A stretch of DNA of 19,150 nucleotides from Spirogloea muscicola (GCA_009602725.1 WELB01000301.1:59896-79045); one strand, 5' to 3'; shown: positions 1 through 10,470, counted from the stretch's first letter. The notes: generated by a model from the letters alone, not told the origin. Translations and numbers: made by a program.

Positions 1-215
1 GGGGACCCACTTCCAGGACCCTAGCCTCTCTGATTTGCGGCTGCTTAGCAGGGGTTACTGAGTGATTTGTAGCTGCTTTCTTTCTTTGTGTGCTTGGGTT
101 TCTTAGCGCTTCCTCTGGCTTCCTCTGGCCCCCTTCTCGTTCTTTGTTCATTCTTTTCTGGGCTGGCTTGTCCAGCCCCTATCCTCAATGGGCGAGCCCT
201 TTCTTCTTTCTTGCT
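1..215 (+). mobile_element. LINE-like retrotransposon 3' end, copy A
   Basis: The first 61 bases read as the C-terminal end of an ORF finishing SLSDLRLLSRGY-stop (TGA 59-61). The same ending (consensus SDLxLLTRGY-stop) recurs at eight other places in this window. A conserved 3' untranslated part follows: a segment like CCCCCTTCTCGTTCTTTG, then a hairpin GGGCTGG-CTTGT-CCAGCCC at 160-178, then CTCAATGGGCGAGC. Longer copies elsewhere in the window carry more of the ORF and resemble the C-terminus of non-LTR reverse transcriptases. The family name is inference; the repeat itself is seen directly. The 5' part lies outside the window or is lost. Confidence 0.6.
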
Positions 216-239
216 CCAAGTGGCACACTGCGGCACACT

Positions 240-680
240 GCTGGTTCCGACGGAGCCTCAACGTGGGAAAGCGCCCCGCGTCAGCGCCAGCGTCAGCCCC
301 CGCCCCGACCGCCCGTACGCCCGATCGCCGCGCAGCTGCAGGCGGGGCCCCGCGCCATGCTGCGCTGCCCCTCCTCGCCCTCCCCTCTCCGGGCCGCCCT
401 GGCGGGGCGCCATGCCAGACGCCGGCTCCCGCGCGATCCTGGAGGCCACGGTCGTCGTGCTTCGCCTGGACGCACGGGAACGCCGTCACCGCCCCACGCT
501 TCCCGGTGTTTTTGCTGTACCACGCCGCGGCGGGCGACCTGCCTTGCTTCGCGTGTGTGGCCACGCAGGCGCGGATGGCCCAGCAATCACTAACACGGCC
601 TGACCACGCGGTGGGCAGCGCAGAGCAACGCTACTTGCCGCACCGGGTGAATCACCCCCACTGCATCACCTCAGCACCTG
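240..680 (+). pseudogene. GC-rich island with a possible degraded LINE ORF fragment
   Basis: All frames are largely open because of the GC content. In one plus frame, around 595-650, the reading DHAVGSAEQRYLPH resembles GHAVGGAEQRKLRHYSDYP in the LINE copy at 10495-10740, so at least 540-680 may be a decayed piece of the same retrotransposon ORF. A second plus frame gives an ATG at 412 with a short hydrophobic stretch (ILEATVVVLRL) and a stop near 603. I cannot tie it to a family, and it could be a first exon or chance. No confident gene is called here. Confidence 0.25.
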
Positions 681-1750
681 CAGCCAGCGACACCACTGGC
701 TGCAAGGGTCCTCTTTTCCACTCGTTGACTTAGATAATCTGCCAGCACGGTGTGTGCATGTGCTCTCGGCCTAGATGGGCGTGTGTCAACAGCATTCTCC
801 TTCACGTGCTGCCGCCTGTCAGTCTGTCTGCCGCGGGCTCCGGCGACCTCTTCTTGGTGGCAGGGGGGCTTGGTGCCTGCCGTCCAGTATACAGGTAGCG
901 GTTTCACCGCGTAAGTGACCAGCGGCTACTCAAGCGTGCTAAGGTACAACAGCAGGCGGCCTAGTTTCGTTCCTAAGCTTGCCTGTGAACTTCGGGAGCT
1001 CTGGAACAATGTCAATTACCACGCTGTCTTTTTCATCTGCACTAGTCCTCCACACCTCCTGCTTGCTTGCAACGCCATCAGTCTCAAGCCAGGTCAGGTC
1101 CCCTTAAAGCTAAAGAACCCTTCTGTGCCCATGCCCCACCACGACCGGCTCCTGTTGGCCGTGTTCGAGCAGCCTGCAAGATAGCATTTCCACTGCAGCC
1201 AGGATAATCCGCACGACGTGGACTGTTGTCAATGCGTCTTCAGAACAACTGCTCGAGTGCAGGCCCTCCTGGAGTCGCAGGTCGAGCAAATGCTGCCACT
1301 GCAGTAGCGCTTGACCAAGTCCCGAGTCCCTATCGATAGTTTCGCAGCTGCCCGTCTTCTGCACTTGTGATCGTTACATGAGGCTCTCGTGTGAGGTACA
1401 GTCAAACTCTAAAGCACGAACGAAGGTGATCGAGACGTGATTGTTCGTTCTGACGTCATTGGCACGATCATTCCAGAGCCCGTGCGCACATGAACATGAC
1501 CACCATTTACTGCCAGGTTACATTGAAGCAAGGGGGATAGGCTCCTCAGAGGCAGATATTATTTGAAAGTGGAAAGTAGAAAGTGGGTAGATCAAACACG
1601 ATTGTTTGATTCAATCGTGGTAATGAAGTCAACCGGAATGGAAGAGACTCCTGATAATTTTGAAAGACAACTGGCTACATTTTTCTTATGTCCTAATTAT
1701 GTGAATTATGCATGTAGGCTCAAGGGGTTTTGGCGAAGCATGTAGTGTAA
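681..1750. other. Unassigned stretch, no recognisable gene
   Basis: About 1.07 kb with no reading frame I recognise and no clear exon with matched splice sites. The part from about 1500 to 1745 is visibly richer in A and T than its surroundings and contains a 60-codon frame (1563-1745, plus) without family features. It stops directly before LINE copy B. It could be intergenic DNA or an old insertion. Confidence 0.4.
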
Positions 1751-1925
1751 AGAGCTCTTCTGATCTGCGGCTGCTTAGCAGGGGTTACTGAGTGTCTCGT
1801 AGCAGCTTTGTTTCTGTTACTTAGGGCTTCCCCTGGCCCCCTTCTCGTACTCTGCTCATTCTTTTTCGGGCTGGTTGTTCCAGCCCCTATTCTCAATGGG
1901 CGAGCACTTTCTTCTTCTTCTGTGT
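1751..1925 (+). mobile_element. LINE-like retrotransposon 3' end, copy B
   Basis: It begins with the ORF ending SSSDLRLLSRGY-stop (TGA 1789-1791). The conserved 3' untranslated part follows, with the hairpin GGGCTGG-TTGTT-CCAGCCC at 1868-1886 and CTATTCTCAATGGGCGAGC after it. It is nearly identical to the reverse complement of copy I at 12900-13045, so both belong to a young subfamily. It is truncated at the 5' side within the last codons of the ORF, as is typical of incomplete reverse transcription. Confidence 0.65.
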
Positions 1926-2270
1926 GCACTGTCACCTACAAGCAGCAAGGAGCCAATGATCTCGAGTAAGCCATGTGAGTCTTGCACAAATGTGTTCTTA
2001 ACGACCAACACACATACCGGCGCATAATCCTCTTGCTTGCTGATCGACTACGATTGCCGAGTTCAGAGACGCACTTGCAAACCCTGAACTAATTATTCGT
2101 TGACTAAGTAAAAAATATAGGGTTGTCGACTTTTATGCTGTGTGACAACGGGTTGAGTATGAGGAGGTTGAGGGCAAATAGCGAGTTGTCTAAATTCACG
2201 CCTCAGCACGGCTTCCCCCGCTCTGTGGCACCTCCGGCCCTTCTTTCCCCCCCCGCCCTCCTGCCATTGC

Positions 2271-2510
2271 TGCTTCCTCAACCTCCTCTAGCAGCTCCAC
2301 AAGCGGTACAGGTCGAGTCGACATGGCCCCCGTCTGCACGGCTTCCCCCGCTCTGTGGCACCTCCGGCCCTCCTAGTATAGGGCGTCATTTCATGTAGCC
2401 ACATTCTTTGCGCTGCATTCTTTGCACTTTCTGCATTTTCTGCATGAGCAATGTATTGGCTTGAATTGGCCTAGCTTTAATCTCATGCGCACCGCGCGCC
2501 TTCTCTCTCT
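2271..2510. repeat. 240-bp direct repeat, left copy
   Basis: This block and the block at 2787-3030 are clearly the same sequence in the same orientation. Shared segments include TAGCAGCTCCACAAGCGGTA, GGTCGAGTCGACATGGC, GCTGCATTCTTTGCAC and CAATGTATTGGCTTGAATTG, ending in CCGCGCGCCTTCTCTCT. A shorter third copy of its CACGGCTTCCCCCGCTCTGTGG part lies at 2205-2232. Read on the minus strand, part of it gives a protein-like stretch (VPLVELLEEVRKQQWQE), so a duplicated coding fragment is possible but unproven. Confidence 0.7.
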
Positions 2511-2680
2511 TCTCGTACTTTGTTCATTCTTTCTTGGGCTGGCTTTTCCAGCCCCTATCCTCAATGGGCGAGCCCTTCTTCTTCCTAGTCTGCACTCGAC
2601 TCTGCCTGAACAATGTATTGGCTTGAATTGGCCTCCCTTTCAATTCATGCGCCCCGCGCGCCTTCTCTCTCCCTTCTCAA
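2511..2680 (+). mobile_element. LINE-like 3' untranslated segment, copy C
   Basis: It contains the family hairpin GGGCTGG-CTTTT-CCAGCCC at 2536-2554 followed by CTATCCTCAATGGGCGAGCCC. From about 2603 comes the second conserved module, CTGAACAATGTATTGGCTTG. No ORF end is present in front of it. It lies between the two 240-bp direct repeats, so the interval 2271-3030 may be one composite or nested insertion. Confidence 0.55.
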
Positions 2681-2786
2681 CAGCCAGGCGCCTGGTCCAC
2701 CCTCTGCAGCCCAGGCAGCGGAAGCAGCGCCGCCGCCGCCGCCGCCGCTGCNCCCCCACCCGCCCTCCTTCCTGCCATTGCTGCTT

Positions 2787-3030
2787 CCTTACCGTCCTCT
2801 AGCAGCTCCACAAGCGGTACAGGTCGAGTCGACATGGCACCCGTCAGCACGGCTCCCCCCGCTCTGTGGCGCCGCCCGGCCTTCCTAACATAGAGCGTCA
2901 TTCCATGTAGCCAAATTCATTGTGCTGCATTCTTTGCACCTTCTGCCTTTTCTGCCTGAACAATGTATTGGCTTGAATTGGCCTCGCTTCAAATTCATGC
3001 GCACCGCGCGCCTTCTCTCTTGGCGACTCC
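2787..3030. repeat. 240-bp direct repeat, right copy
   Basis: This is the second copy of the block at 2271-2510, with scattered substitutions. It ends in the same CCGCGCGCCTTCTCTCT module seen in reverse orientation at about 11290-11360 and 12757-12825. Just left of it, at 2737-2752, is a GCC triplet run that ends in an undetermined base (2752). Confidence 0.65.
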
Positions 3031-3510
3031 TACACGTGTGATTGTCTTTTAATCATTGGCCGTTGCGAACGCCAACAAAGTACTCACAGCGTGCTGCACA
3101 CCTTGTTCCTGGTCCGCGGTAGAGGCCATGGACTGGACTGCAATGCAGCCACTGACTTTTGGAACAGTACTAGCGGTGATATGCAAGTGCAGCATGGATA
3201 TCGTTGAGTGTAGTCGTTTTCCTTGCATTGACGTGCAATAGTAACAGTCTTACGTAGGTATGAGCCGGATAGCTGTGCAGGGATTGGGAAAACCAGTCGA
3301 GGCTCAGGCCACGGCGCTTGCCATCACCTCCTTCCTTGTCCGCCCCTTATTGGACCACCCCCCAGCAGGAATCTTGGAAACACTACATCTGGCCTTGACC
3401 CTGCTTTATCCTACATCATGTATTAATACCTCCTTCCGCAAGCAACAGTATCATGCATATGGACATTCTTTTCCAGGTGCATGACTGAATCTGGTGACAC
3501 GTATGCAAGT
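3031..3510. other. Region downstream of the CCR4-like gene
   Basis: About 480 bases between the direct repeats and the stop codon of the minus-strand gene at 3511. It should contain that gene's 3' untranslated region. I found no TGTAA (the usual green-algal polyadenylation signal) on the minus strand here, and no recognisable reading frame. Confidence 0.35.
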
Positions 3511-6500
3511 TCAGTCGTTGTCATCAACGGGAAAGCGGATATGAGTTCGAGTCAAGCTCTGCCTATGCTTGTCTTCTGGCACATAAGCGGCATTCGTCCC
3601 TACATCCGCCTCCGCATGAGTCGTTCTAGTGATACGTGGCAGAGAGAATTCACAAGCCAGTCCGAGGTGATCACTTCCATAGTGCTGTCACAGGACAAAT
3701 GTGCTGCCTCATCAGCAACACCCTAGCAAAGCACAATCTCAGCAAACTAGCCTCTAAAGCTCAGATGCAAGCAGAGGTGGATGGCCAATGAATACCTCTG
3801 ATGGAAGGCCTCGAAGTCTAAGTATATGATTACGAGGTGGCAAATCCAGCACTCTGAGTGGCTGCAGCTCCTCTGTGTGCCTGCACGAACAAACAGCTGA
3901 GTGTAAGATTCCAGGTCTTGAAAGTCTGATTGCTGACCATCAACAGTCAAACAGATGCTATTGACTTACCACACGTAATCAACAGTCCCCCGGAAACCCC
4001 AGTGGTAGGACGTGATAGGCGGCTCCTCCCCTCTCCTCCTATCAGCTCCCTGTGATGCAATCAGGAGTGGGCTGCACGAGCAAGCTCAGACTTGCACCTC
4101 AGTCCCTGCACGCTGCGTGGTACAGCCAGACCGCATCTCTTGGTAGCCTTAGGCTTGCCAATGAGACAGCCCTCCGGCATAGGAATGACCTACCTCAATC
4201 TCGGAGTAGGCACTCTGCAGTTGAAGGCCGTGGCACGCCACAAAAGACTGACTGCTGCCGGTGGCTGCCTCCAATTCTTCATTAGGCCAGATGTACCTCC
4301 TTTGCATATCTACCTGTGGCAATGACTGCAAGCTCCACCTGAGACTGCAACAAGCACAGTGAGCAGTAACAAGAGCTACTGGTCAGGTCCGACAGTGTGG
4401 GATCAGCCTCTGCAGGCCACTCCTGTACCTATCAACAAGAGATGCTAATACAGTAGGTCATTGCAAACAAAGTCAAGGTAAATGGTGTGCACCCTCTGCC
4501 AGGCCAACCCTGCCTGCTTCTCATTAAGCCGACACTGAATCCAGGACCTTCCATCTCAAGCTGTCCTGCAAGGTCACGTCGGTCTAGACCTTGCAAGTCA
4601 ACCTGGAACATCAAACAGCAATATGAGTACCAGTCGCAAGTTGCCAAGATTGCAAGGCGTGCAAGCAAGCTCCATCTATTGCTCAATGAAGATGCCACCC
4701 TGATTGAAAATGAGCACTACTTGGATATGCGAAGAGACCTTGGCAGTAGCTAACAGGTTGTAAACCGCACTCTGCATGACAGTGAGAGCGTACAAGTGTA
4801 TTCAGATGTGTTCAGATAAGATGAGTGGTGCACTTTGGAGTGGGGTGAGGATGTGAAGAGCACAGCGCTCTGGTCCTAAGATTCTGACTACATGTGGCAG
4901 CCTGGTTACAACATTCTGGGTCTCATTACCCCGGGGCAACAGTTGAAATCTCCTGCAATGATGATAGGGGCTTGCGGTGTGTGCATCTGTGCAAAGCCTC
5001 TGGCAGCCTCAGCCAGGATTCTCACCTGTCATTGCAAGAACATGGAAGAAGGCTCAAGAGTTCGCAATCGCTCTTGTAAGAAGGCCTTACTTGCCAGGTG
5101 TCACAGAGAGGACAACAGCATCGGCACCTGAAGTACAAAAAAGTGGTTGTTGCCTACCTGGCCCAATTTGATGTCCCCCCGTTTTGGGTTGAACAAGATG
5201 TGCACATTTGCCACGACAACTACGGGACCACTGCGTCTCCACATACGGTGTCACGTTGTACTACACCAGTGGCGTGCCACGAAGTTGGACGCTTGCCACG
5301 GAACCGTGGCCTGCCCATAGTTGGCATCATCTAGAATAGTCAACTGAATTTATGTACAATGCCCACATTGAGCAGATTGAGGACAATGCTCAGTCTGAGG
5401 CAGTCTACCTCTTATGAGCTCCACCAGACTGTGCAGATCGAAGCTGTCACATACATTACAGCGAAAAACCGTTTGATTACATCAGGGCAGGTGGTTGCAA
5501 GACAGGAAATGGTAACTGCAACAATCAACCTTGACTAAAGCATCTGCAGCTAGCATCACAGGTGAGAACCACACCTCTAAGGCAAGGAGCTGGGCAACAT
5601 TGTCCCGTAAATTATGTTCCCTAAACTCCAAGCTCTTCTCGTGGACCATCGCGAACCTGCCGGCAATTGTCTCCAGCTAGTCAGCCAGAAGAAGTCCTTC
5701 CCTCTAACCTCTGCTAGTGAGGAGGGTGCAGCTTGACGTGCGCGAGGATACATGCAAGCTGCTGAGAGAAAAGCAGAGTTCAAGACTAGAAGAAGAAGTG
5801 GTGGACACGAGGTGAGATACTTTTCCGATCTCCAGAACGTAGCACAACCATCCCTCGCTTCACCGATTCGAGCCTGGCGACACGTGCATGAGACAGAGCA
5901 CATCTGAGCTATGCACAAAATGGCGGGGGTAATGACCAAGTAAAAGAGCACCGGCCTCCTCGTGATGTCAAAGCCCCGGCAGGGGAGAAGGGGAGAGTGG
6001 GGGGGGGGAGGGGTGAGCTTGCGTGAGCTGGGTAGAGCAACCTTGAAGAGGCCAACAAAGCCCGCTTCTGCAAGCTCGGCTTCCAGCTCCTCGAACCTGT
6101 CGACCTCCTGTGCAGAAAGCACTCTCACACCGGCAGGATGTCAGCAGCAGCTGCCGGCAGCCACAGATGGGACAAGGTCGAGCTGAGACAAGTGAGTCTC
6201 CCTCCAAGGTGAGCAGGCGGGGAGGGGCGTCGCACCTGGAGGCAGAGGATGTCCGGGGCCCAGGATAGCATCTCGTGCAGCAGCAGGCGCTTGCGGAAGG
6301 GCCAGGCCAAGACGTGGGGCAGGACGTGGCCATAGAGCCGGGCGTGGAAGTGCACCGCCGTGTCTGCCGCCAGGATGTTGTGGGACCCCACGACGAAAGT
6401 GTCTGGCGGGCAGCACGGCAAGGGGCCGAGCCTGAGGGGGGTGAGGGACCGCAGAGCGGGGTCGCGAGAGAGCGCAGGCGGAAGGGCCGCCCACCGTGGT

Positions 6501-6654
6501 CGCAGGACGGCGGCGGGGCGGAGGCGTGGCGCCAGCGGCGGGGCGGGGGAGGAGGCGGCGCGGCGGCGGCGGCGTGGCGGAAGCGGCATCGGGAGCCGTA
6601 GGCGCACCACCCGCGGGCAAGGAAGTGGCGGCAGACGGGGCGCGGGTCCTCCAT
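3511..6654 (-). CDS. CCCH zinc finger plus CCR4-type (EEP) deadenylase-like protein
   Basis: Multi-exon minus-strand gene. Exons: 6495-6654, 6236-6402, 6042-6107, 5821-5873, 5573-5656, 5158-5230, 4930-5025, 4739-4771, 4493-4602, 4194-4344, 3970-4049, 3796-3880, 3511-3684. All joins have GT-AG ends and matching phases; the 4493/4344 join is the least certain. From ATG 6654 it gives 443 residues. The N-terminus holds a CCCH finger (C-x8-C-x5-C-x3-H, CRHFLARGWC). The EEP domain follows, with SHNILAAD, DILCLQEVDRF (catalytic Glu), DGCATFWR, ANVHILFNPKRGDIKLGQ, IIIAGDFN (Asp, Asn), ITSYHWGFRGTVDYVW and GSDHLGLACEF (Asp, His). This matches plant CCR4-homolog 3'-5' poly(A) exonucleases, and all the key residues I checked are present. 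The ATG context GCCATGG is strong, but the frame is also open upstream into the RBM26-like gene, so this may be the C-terminal half of a fusion. Confidence 0.85.
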
Positions 6655-6688
6655 GGCCCGCGGCTCGCACTCGGGGGGGCCAGGGGTT

Positions 6689-9600
6689 TCAAGGCCCTCC
6701 CGGGGTGGGTGGGGGCACAGCTGGGCGGCAGCGCCCACGTCCCTCCTCCCCGAGAAGCAGCTGGCTGCAGTCCTCGCCCCCCTCTCGGGACGAGCGTCTG
6801 GTGGCTTGCCGCTCGCAGGATCCCCGCTGGCCCCCCCCACCCCCCCCCCCCCCTCCGACACCNCCCCCTCGCCCTCCCCCTCCTCCCCCGGCCGCTGCTG
6901 TGGCTGGTGCAGCGCTGCCCCCGGCTCTGCCGAACCCGCCGCCGCCACGCCAGCGTCCGGGCTCGCCTTGGCGGCAGGGGATGGCCATGCGAGCCGCAAC
7001 CGGTCTCCGGGTTCCGGACCCGCCCAGCCGCCCTCTGCCAGCGCCCACTCCGCGGCCCGCCGCGTCTTGAAGCGCACATGGAACACGCTCCCTTCGGGGC
7101 TCTCGCTGCCGCCAGCCTCAATCCGGGCCACTTCACCGAACCCCTGAAAATGGTCCAGCAGTGCTTGCACCTGCGATGCACACCATTCCGGAAGGGGGAG
7201 TACTGGGCAATCAGCAACAGCGACAACGGCAGCTGCAGCACGCTGCACGAGGTACAGTGAGGCGCCCGACAAGCCGGTGCCTGTGTTGAGGGCCAAAACT
7301 GGGCAGGCCTGGAGAGCCTTACGTTGGCCAGGGCGGGCGGCACCGGCGGCAGCACTTGCACGACCGTGGGCCGGTTGTCGAGTTTGAAGCGCTGTGGGCC
7401 CCAAGCAGGAGCAGCTCCTCGGTGGAAGGACTGGGAACCACTGCCAAACCCGCTGGACTTGAGTGCCCGAGGCGCTTGCGCTGCCGCTGGTGACAAGGTA
7501 CCCCCCGTCGAGCTGGCTGGCATAGGCTCCTCGCCGGTGCTGGCCTTCTGGCTCACTGGCGCAATCACTGCAGGGCTGAGGGCCCCATTGTTCGTCTGTG
7601 ATGGGAGAGCGAGCAGGCGCATTGATCAGCACACTGCTGAGTCAGTGTTCATTGCAATGCAGCAAAGGCGACTAATGGGAGGAGCGTTCTGCAAGAGGAG
7701 CGGTGTCAACGTCTCCGCGATAACAGCAACCACAGTTTTGGGAGGAGAGCACACCTTCTTGCCCACAGTCAAGCGCTCCAGGAGCTGCTTCTGGTGCTCA
7801 ATTTGCTGTCGGAGCAAGGCCTCCTTGCGCTGCTGAATCTCCTTGAGCTTTTCCAGCTTCTCCTTCTGCGCGGCAGCAGCCGCAGCTGCAGATGGAGTAG
7901 GCGTGGCCGGCTGGGTAGCAATGTCACCAGGCGCAGGGGATGAAGAGGCTGGGACTGCAGGAGATGCTGCAGGAGGGGCTGTTTCGTGGTGTGGGACACT
8001 ATCACGGTGTGCCCACAAGGTCCGGATGAAGCGATTGCCCATGACAGCCTCTGGAGCATGTAGAGCTGCCTCCGCATCCTCCCCGCGCGCAAATTGCACA
8101 AAGGCACGCTCCCCCTGCTGGACCGTTCGCAGATTGACCAGGCGCCCAAACTTGCGGAAGTGAGCCATGAGGCCCTCCTTGCCCCGTAACTCCGGGGGAA
8201 TGGACGACACACAGAGCGTCCTCTCCGCTCTGCCGCCTTCCCTCGGCCTGCCCCTCTGCCTGCTGCTGCCGCCAGGGGTGGGCCCATCATTTGGGACCCT
8301 AGGGGTATCACCAAGGCCATCCTCCACGAAGTCCTCACTCTCCACCTGAACGAATGAGGGGCCGTTGACATTCCTAGGAGCTGCAAGACCGTCCTCCGCT
8401 GCCCCGAACGCTGAGGAGCGGGGGGGGGGCTGTATGCGATCCCACACAGAACCAACCGCCTCCGCCTTGCGGACCTTCTTGCTGCCGCCCTCCTCCCACA
8501 GGGGCTGGTCAGGGTCGTACAACTCAGCCTGCCCCTCCCTTTTGTTTGTTGACGGGCTGTCATCCTGGCCTGCCGTGCTGTTGCCGTCGAGCGAGTCACG
8601 ATTGCTGCGCAGCCTTTTCCCAGGAGGGCTGACTCCTAGCACAGCACGACCTGGCCGACCAGGGCCTGGCCTCACCTCATGACCATGCTGCGGGACGGGC
8701 AGCGCGCCGGGCAGGTTGAACTGCTGCAGGCTCTGGGCGCAGTTGGGGACAAGGTACATCAATAGAGCGGACCCAGCCAGGTGATTCTCGACCTAATGTG
8801 CAGCTAACCTGGGGTGCACGAGGAGAAAGAAGCAGAAGCGAGCATGCGGCAGATTTGGGGTTTAGAGTTGAGGCAGACCTGCATATCCTCCACGATGATA
8901 TGGTTGGTCCCGTGGTCCATTGGGCAGAGGTCTCCTCGGAGGCAGAAACCGCGCTCCTCAAAGTCGATGCAGCGGGCCGGCCGTCTCGCCTGCTCAGGCA
9001 CTGGCGGGGGGAGGCGGGCAAAGGCAGCCCAGGGGCGTGGCCCAACGGGCAAAGGAAGCGGGGGGCCCGGAAGAGGAGGAGGCCGGGAGCTCGGCAAGCC
9101 CCTGCCGGCCCCATAAAAACCGGGCTGGAGCTGGGGGCCGGGTCCAGGACCGAGGCCGAGCAGCGGCGGCGGCGGCATGCCAAACCCCCTCACCTCAGGC
9201 CTGCTCGGCTGCCCTGGAGCCCACCGGGCGGCCGCGGGATGGCCATTGGGCCAGTCAGGAGGCCCTCCACGACCCTTGCTGAAGCCTGTAGGGCCTCGAA
9301 ATTGAGAACGGCCATTCCGCCTGCTATCTGGGAGAGGCATTGTGGTGCTAACCCCGCCACGCTCGCCGGTCTCGCTCGCTCTGCGGCCGCCCACTGCATT
9401 GAGCTCGACAGCGCTCGGTGGCTCCTCCCCTAGCTTTCGTGACCGCCGCCGGTGTTTGTGGTTCCGATCGTCGTCATCGTCGTCTTCGTCGTCCTCATCA
9501 TCGTCGTCGTCGTCATCATCACCGTCGGCATCGTCATCGTCCTCGGCCTCGTCACTGCCGCCGCCGGCGCCGTTGTCAACGTCTGTGCTCCCCTTGCCCT

Positions 9601-10271
9601 GGCGACCAACCTCCCGCTCCGACTCGCCAACACCATCGTGCTGTTTTCCAGGCGAGGCAGCGGAGTTTCCTCGGCGCCCCTCGGAGTCCTCGACGGCCAC
9701 GCCTCCGCGCACGCTGTCAGTGACCGCGTCTGCGGGCAGAGCCTGTGGCGCATCGTCTGCTCCGGGGGCGCTGAAGCCAAGGGCGACGCGTGCAGGCGAG
9801 AGAGGCGGGATGGTGCCGTCCTCGAGGGCGGTGAACAGACGCTGCACAAACGTCTCGGTCTCTGCGCAGGCGGACGGACTTGGGGGGCTGGGATGAGCGT
9901 GGTGCGCAGGCGGGAGTGGGGTTTGGGGGATTGGGATGCCAAGTCTGCCTCTGCCTGCAGCATGTCGGGGCGGCTGGGCTGAGCGGCGGGCCTACCGTCG
10001 CCGAGGAAGTCGTGGAGCTGGTCCACGCAGAGCTGGCGCAGATCGGGCAGGGGCTTGGTGTTGCGCAGCAGCGCGGACACGTACTTGGACAGCAGCGCAG
10101 GGTCCGCCTCGGAGCTGGGGGAAAGCGGGGGTAAAGGGGGGATGTCAGGCCGGGCGGCGGGGCGGGCGCAAGCCGGGGGAAGGGGAAGGGAGGAGGAGGG
10201 ACAGACATGGGCAGGAGGGCGGCAAGGAGGAAGCGCGAGAGGGGCGAGCCCTCGGCGTCGTCCACGCGCAT
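6689..10271 (-). CDS. RBM26/RBM27-like RNA-binding protein (PWI-like, CCCH, two RRMs)
   Basis: Exons: 10207-10271 (ATG 10271), 9996-10114, 8879-9861, 7755-8732, 7323-7595 and 7170 downward; GT-AG ends and phases agree. Residues about 1-75 form the PWI-like fold (MRVDDAEGSPLSRF, ADPALLSKYVSALL, FVQRLFTAL). A long acidic and proline-rich linker follows, then a CCCH finger (residues 359-378, C-x8-C-x5-C-x3-H) and NHIIVEDMQ. RRM1 is at about 560-632 (RTLCVSSIPPELRG, RAFVQFARGEDAEAAL), a coiled coil at about 678-711 (EKLEKLKEIQQRKEALLRQQ), and a second RRM at about 784-868 (FKLDNRPTVVQV, LLDHFQGFGEVARIE, FKTRRAAEWALAEG). This domain order is that of RBM26/27, the human components of nuclear poly(A) RNA decay (PAXT). 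The 3' end is unresolved: the written frame has no stop before the CCR4-like gene. The TGA at 6689 is reached only if the poly-C/N tract (6831-6863) has a different length. Confidence 0.85.
6831..6863. repeat. Poly-C tract with an undetermined base inside coding sequence
   Basis: A run of eight C, one A and fourteen C, then an N at 6863, within the exon joining the RBM26-like and CCR4-like modules. On the coding (minus) strand it reads as glycine codons. Homopolymers and single N's are typical places for length errors, so the reading frame across this point is not secure. Confidence 0.7.
9468..9546 (-). repeat. GAC/GAT triplet tract coding a poly-aspartate stretch
   Basis: Imperfect GTC/ATC triplets on the plus strand read as an acidic run (mostly Asp with a few Glu) in exon 3 of the RBM26-like gene, between the PWI-like domain and the CCCH finger. 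It is followed by a basic patch (RNHKHRRRSRK). The tract is in frame and probably expressed as a disordered, charged linker. Confidence 0.75.
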
Positions 10272-10470
10272 GCTGCGGCGGCGGTGGCGGCGGCGGCGGC
10301 GGAGCGAGGGGGGGGCCGGTGCGGCGGGCCAGCACGAGCCGCCNGCGGCGGCGGGGCGGCGCGGGGGCCGGCGTCGGGGGGGGCGGCGCCCGGCTGCGGC
10401 TCCCGCTCCGGCCCTGGGCGGAGGTTCTCGGGTGGCGGCTATGTGATGTGCTCACTCGAAGAAGGCCCCC

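Noticed and set aside
4239-4348. Reading SQVELAVIATG as an exon of the EEP domain
   Set aside because: An overlapping frame gives WPNEELEAATGSS with a much better family match and correct phases, so the first frame was dropped.
4370-4430. Possible extra EEP exon reading VQEWPAEADPTLSDL
   Set aside because: It has an AG before it, but no donor keeps phase with its neighbours. The domain is complete without it.
6496-7260. Long plus-strand ORFs opposite the RBM26/CCR4 junction
   Set aside because: These are complementary shadows of GC-rich coding sequence, without recognisable motifs, and they read through known minus-strand exons and introns.
5968-7632. A single uninterrupted minus-strand ORF of 554 codons
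   Set aside because: It mixes real exons with introns that happen to stay open in GC-rich sequence. The family motifs show splicing at 7170, 6495, 6402 and 6236.
8798-9433. Plus-strand ORF of 211 codons
   Set aside because: It lies opposite exon 3 of the RBM26-like gene, where the minus strand encodes a clear CCCH finger and acidic tract. The composition is antisense-like.
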